This document shows positions 4,708 to 6,899 of a DNA stretch of 6,899 nucleotides, one piece after another (position 1 is the stretch's first letter; each line of letters begins with the position of its first letter). Source of the stretch: Deltaproteobacteria bacterium (GTDB lineage Bacteria; Desulfobacterota; Deferrimicrobia; Deferrimicrobiales; Deferrimicrobiaceae); NCBI GenBank assembly GCA_017889845.1, contig JAGGAJ010000095.1, forward strand, positions 1 to 6,899, read 5' to 3'. The translations under genes were made by a program, and so were the position numbers. Below the pieces are notes generated by a model. That model was not told the DNA's origin, ran no database searches, and saw only the letters and a list, made by a program, of their open reading frames with translations.

Positions 4708-6899
4708 ATGGACGGGAAGGCGCCCTTGACACGGAATACCGCGGTTCTGGCCGCGCTCCTCCTTCCGGCCCTTCTCGTCGCCGGTATCGCTTTCTCCCAG
4801 CCCCCGGCGGGATCCGCGGCGGGGGACAACGTCGCCATCCCCGGGGCCCCCGCAACCGGTGTGACCGGCTCGGCCGGGTGCCGGGAGTGCCACGAGAAGT
4901 TCTACCAGCTCTGGTCCACCTCCTTCCACGGGCTGGCGATGCAGGCGTTCACCCCGAAACTCGCGAAGGATAGGCTCACGGATCCGGCGGGGGATCTCGC
5001 GGCAGGAGATCTGCGCTACCGGGCAGACATCGGCGGAGAGACCGCGTGGGTGGCCGAGCAGGGCCCGAAGGGAGAGCGGAAATACCGGATCGACTACGCC
5101 GTGGGCGGGAAGAACGTCTTCTACTTCCTCACCCCGCTGGAGAGGGGCCGCCTGCAGGTCCTCCCCGTCGCCTACGACGTGCGGAGGAAGGAGTGGTTCC
5201 TGACCACCGACAGCCACCTCCGCCCGTTTTCCGACAACGCGGCCCCGCTCCCGTGGACCGATCCGCTCTACACCTTCAACACCTCGTGCCACGGCTGCCA
5301 CGTGAGCCAGGTCTCCACCAACTACGATCTGTCTACGGACAGCTATCGCACCACCTGGACGGAGCCGGGGATCAACTGCGAGACGTGCCACAACCCGGGG
5401 GCGGAGCACGTCCGGGTCGCCAGGGAGACCCCGAAGGGGGAACCGCTCAAGGACCCGAAGATCATCGTCACCAAGACGTTCACCGTGGAGCAGCACAACT
5501 CCACCTGCGGCCCGTGCCACGCGAAGATGTCCCCCGTCTCCCCGGTATTCACGCCCGGGGAGCGGTTCTTCGACCATTACGATCTCGCCGCACTGGAGGA
5601 CCCGGACTTCTCCCCGGACGGCAGGGACCTCGGGGAGAACTACACCTTCACGCGCTGGATGATGAGCCCGTGCGTGAAGTCCGGGAAAATGAGCTGCATG
5701 CACTGCCACACCTCCAGCGGCCGGTATCGGTTCCGGAAGCCCGAGGACGCCGACAAGGCGTGCCTGCCGTGCCACGAGGAGCGGGTCGCAAACGCCGCCG
5801 CGCACAGCCGCCACCCGGCGGGGAGCGAGGCGAGCCGCTGCATTTCGTGCCACATGCCGATGACCGAGTTCGCCCGGATGCGCCGCAGCGACCACTCCAT
5901 GCTGCCGCCCGCGCCGGCGGCGACCATCGCCTGGAAGTCTCCCAACGCCTGCAACCTGTGCCACGCGGACAGGGACGCCGCGTGGGCGGACAACCTCGTC
6001 CGGGCGTGGCGCACGCGCGACTACCAGGCCCCGGTGCTCCGGTCCGCGGGGCTCGTGGACGACGCCCGGAAGCGGGAGTGGAAAAAATTGCCGGAGATGC
6101 TCGCCTATATCGAGGGGAAGGATCGGGACGAGGTCGTCGCCGCCTCCCTGGTCCGTCTCCTGCGGGCGTGCCCGGACGACCGGAAGTGGCCCGCGTTCGT
6201 CAAGGCTCTCTCGGACCCCTCGCCCCTGGTTCGCGGCGCCGCAGCCGCGGCGTTGACCGGTTACGTCACCCCGCAGTCCATCCACCCCCTCCTCGCGGCA
6301 ACCCGGGACAGCTACCGGCTGGTGCGCATTCGCGCGGCGGAGGCGCTTGCCGGCGTGCAGCCGGCCCGGCTCGGGGGGGTGGACCGGCAATCTTTGGAGA
6401 AGGCCCGGGAGGAGGCGGAAACGTCGTTCCGGGCAAGGCCCGACGATTACGCCTCCCATTACAACCTGGGGAACCTCTACCTCGCCGGTGGCACTCCGAG
6501 GAAGGCCATAGAGGAATACGAGATCTCATCCAGGCTGCGTCCCGACAGCGTGCCGCCGCTGGTCAACGCGTCGTTGGCGTACAACGCCCTCGGGGAAAAC
6601 GACAAGGCGGAACAGTCGCTGCGCCGGGCGGTGAAGATCGCCCCGGAAAACGCGGCCGCGCGCCTGAACCTCGGGATGCTGCTGGGGGAGAAGGGGAAGA
6701 CGAAAGAGGCGGAAAAGGAGTTCCGGGCGGCGGCGAAGGCCGACCCGAAGTCCCCTCAGGCCGCCTACAACCTGTGCGTCATCACGTCGAAGGACCGGAT
6801 GGACGAGGCGCTCCGGTGGTGCCGGAAAGCAGCCGACCTGCGTCCGGAAGAACCCCGGTACGGCTACACGTACGCGTTCTTCCTGGACCGGAAGGGGGA
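4708..6899 (+). CDS. Secreted octaheme c-type cytochrome fused to HEAT-like and TPR repeats (3' end outside window)
   Basis: The frame is open from ATG 4708 to the window edge (730 full codons, no stop). Residues about 11-30 form a hydrophobic signal peptide or anchor (AVLAALLLPALLVAGIAF), so heme attachment and function are extracytoplasmic. Eight CXXCH motifs begin at C58, C194, C224, C267, C330, C352, C378 and C415 (CRECH, CHGCH, CETCH, CGPCH, CMHCH, CLPCH, CISCH, CNLCH), predicting eight covalent c hemes. The first motif and following EKFYQLWSTSFHG resemble cytochrome c554-type multiheme proteins (Pfam PF13435-like). Residues about 465-557 form HEAT-like helical repeats (ALSDPSPLVRGAAAAAL near 500-516). 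Four TPR units follow at about 581-614, 615-648, 649-682 and 683-715, with the usual Gly/Ala/Pro positions (YNLGNLYLAGG, RLRPDS). The likely role is electron transfer in a periplasmic or surface complex, with the repeats binding a partner. It is divergent from the kinase operon. A catalytic role (for example on nitrogen or sulfur oxyanions) cannot be excluded, but no diagnostic residue was recognised. Confidence 0.93.
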   Translation, partial: MDGKAPLTRNTAVLAALLLPALLVAGIAFSQPPAGSAAGDNVAIPGAPATGVTGSAGCRECHEKFYQLWSTSFHGLAMQAFTPKLAKDRLTDPAGDLAAGDLRYRADIGGETAWVAEQGPKGERKYRIDYAVGGKNVFYFLTPLERGRLQVLPVAYDVRRKEWFLTTDSHLRPFSDNAAPLPWTDPLYTFNTSCHGCHVSQVSTNYDLSTDSYRTTWTEPGINCETCHNPGAEHVRVARETPKGEPLKDPKIIVTKTFTVEQHNSTCGPCHAKMSPVSPVFTPGERFFDHYDLAALEDPDFSPDGRDLGENYTFTRWMMSPCVKSGKMSCMHCHTSSGRYRFRKPEDADKACLPCHEERVANAAAHSRHPAGSEASRCISCHMPMTEFARMRRSDHSMLPPAPAATIAWKSPNACNLCHADRDAAWADNLVRAWRTRDYQAPVLRSAGLVDDARKREWKKLPEMLAYIEGKDRDEVVAASLVRLLRACPDDRKWPAFVKALSDPSPLVRGAAAAALTGYVTPQSIHPLLAATRDSYRLVRIRAAEALAGVQPARLGGVDRQSLEKAREEAETSFRARPDDYASHYNLGNLYLAGGTPRKAIEEYEISSRLRPDSVPPLVNASLAYNALGENDKAEQSLRRAVKIAPENAAARLNLGMLLGEKGKTKEAEKEFRAAAKADPKSPQAAYNLCVITSKDRMDEALRWCRKAADLRPEEPRYGYTYAFFLDRKG

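Noticed and set aside
4550..4855. N-terminal extension of the histidine kinase to 4855
   Set aside because: It would overlap the start of the divergent cytochrome gene and both promoters, and the extra 102 residues are Arg/Pro-rich with no similarity to a sensor domain.
4588..6459. Very long minus-strand open frame (623 codons) opposite the cytochrome gene
   Set aside because: The plus strand has eight CXXCH motifs, TPR repeats and a good ribosome site. The antisense product is low-complexity Arg/Gly/Val-rich sequence without domains.

Overview
This GC-rich window looks like a chromosomal segment from a bacterium with a respiratory lifestyle based on multiheme c-type cytochromes. The octaheme cytochrome and the NarL-type two-component genes would suit a Desulfobacterota/Deltaproteobacteria-like or similar anaerobic lineage. 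That placement is an inference from gene content, because the window has no rRNA or other phylogenetic marker.

Layout: five complete genes and one partial gene lie on the minus strand, read right to left from about 4549 down to 1. One long gene, open at the right edge, lies on the plus strand from 4708. In minus-strand order the genes are: a membrane-anchored HisKA_3 histidine kinase; a NarL/FixJ-type response regulator (ATGA overlap with the kinase); a stand-alone, degenerate receiver-domain protein; a secreted Cys-type sulfatase; a small secreted protein with a CARDB-like fold; and the signal peptide of another exported protein cut by the window edge. The divergent plus-strand gene encodes a secreted cytochrome with eight CXXCH heme motifs followed by HEAT-like and TPR repeats.

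The kinase and cytochrome genes share a 158-bp divergent intergenic region. It has a plausible sigma70-type promoter in each direction, an 8-bp direct repeat and an imperfect dyad. This arrangement suggests, but does not prove, that the kinase/regulator pair controls the cytochrome, itself, or both. The minus-strand genes are spaced 31-156 bp apart with no convincing terminator between them, so they could be one transcription unit or several.

The most unusual points are three. The receiver protein aligns along its length with the neighbouring regulator but has lost the Mg-binding acidic pair and the DNA-binding domain. The kinase has almost no sensing domain. The cytochrome fuses an octaheme electron-transfer part to a protein-interaction part. 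No CRISPR array, tRNA, rRNA or mobile element was seen.
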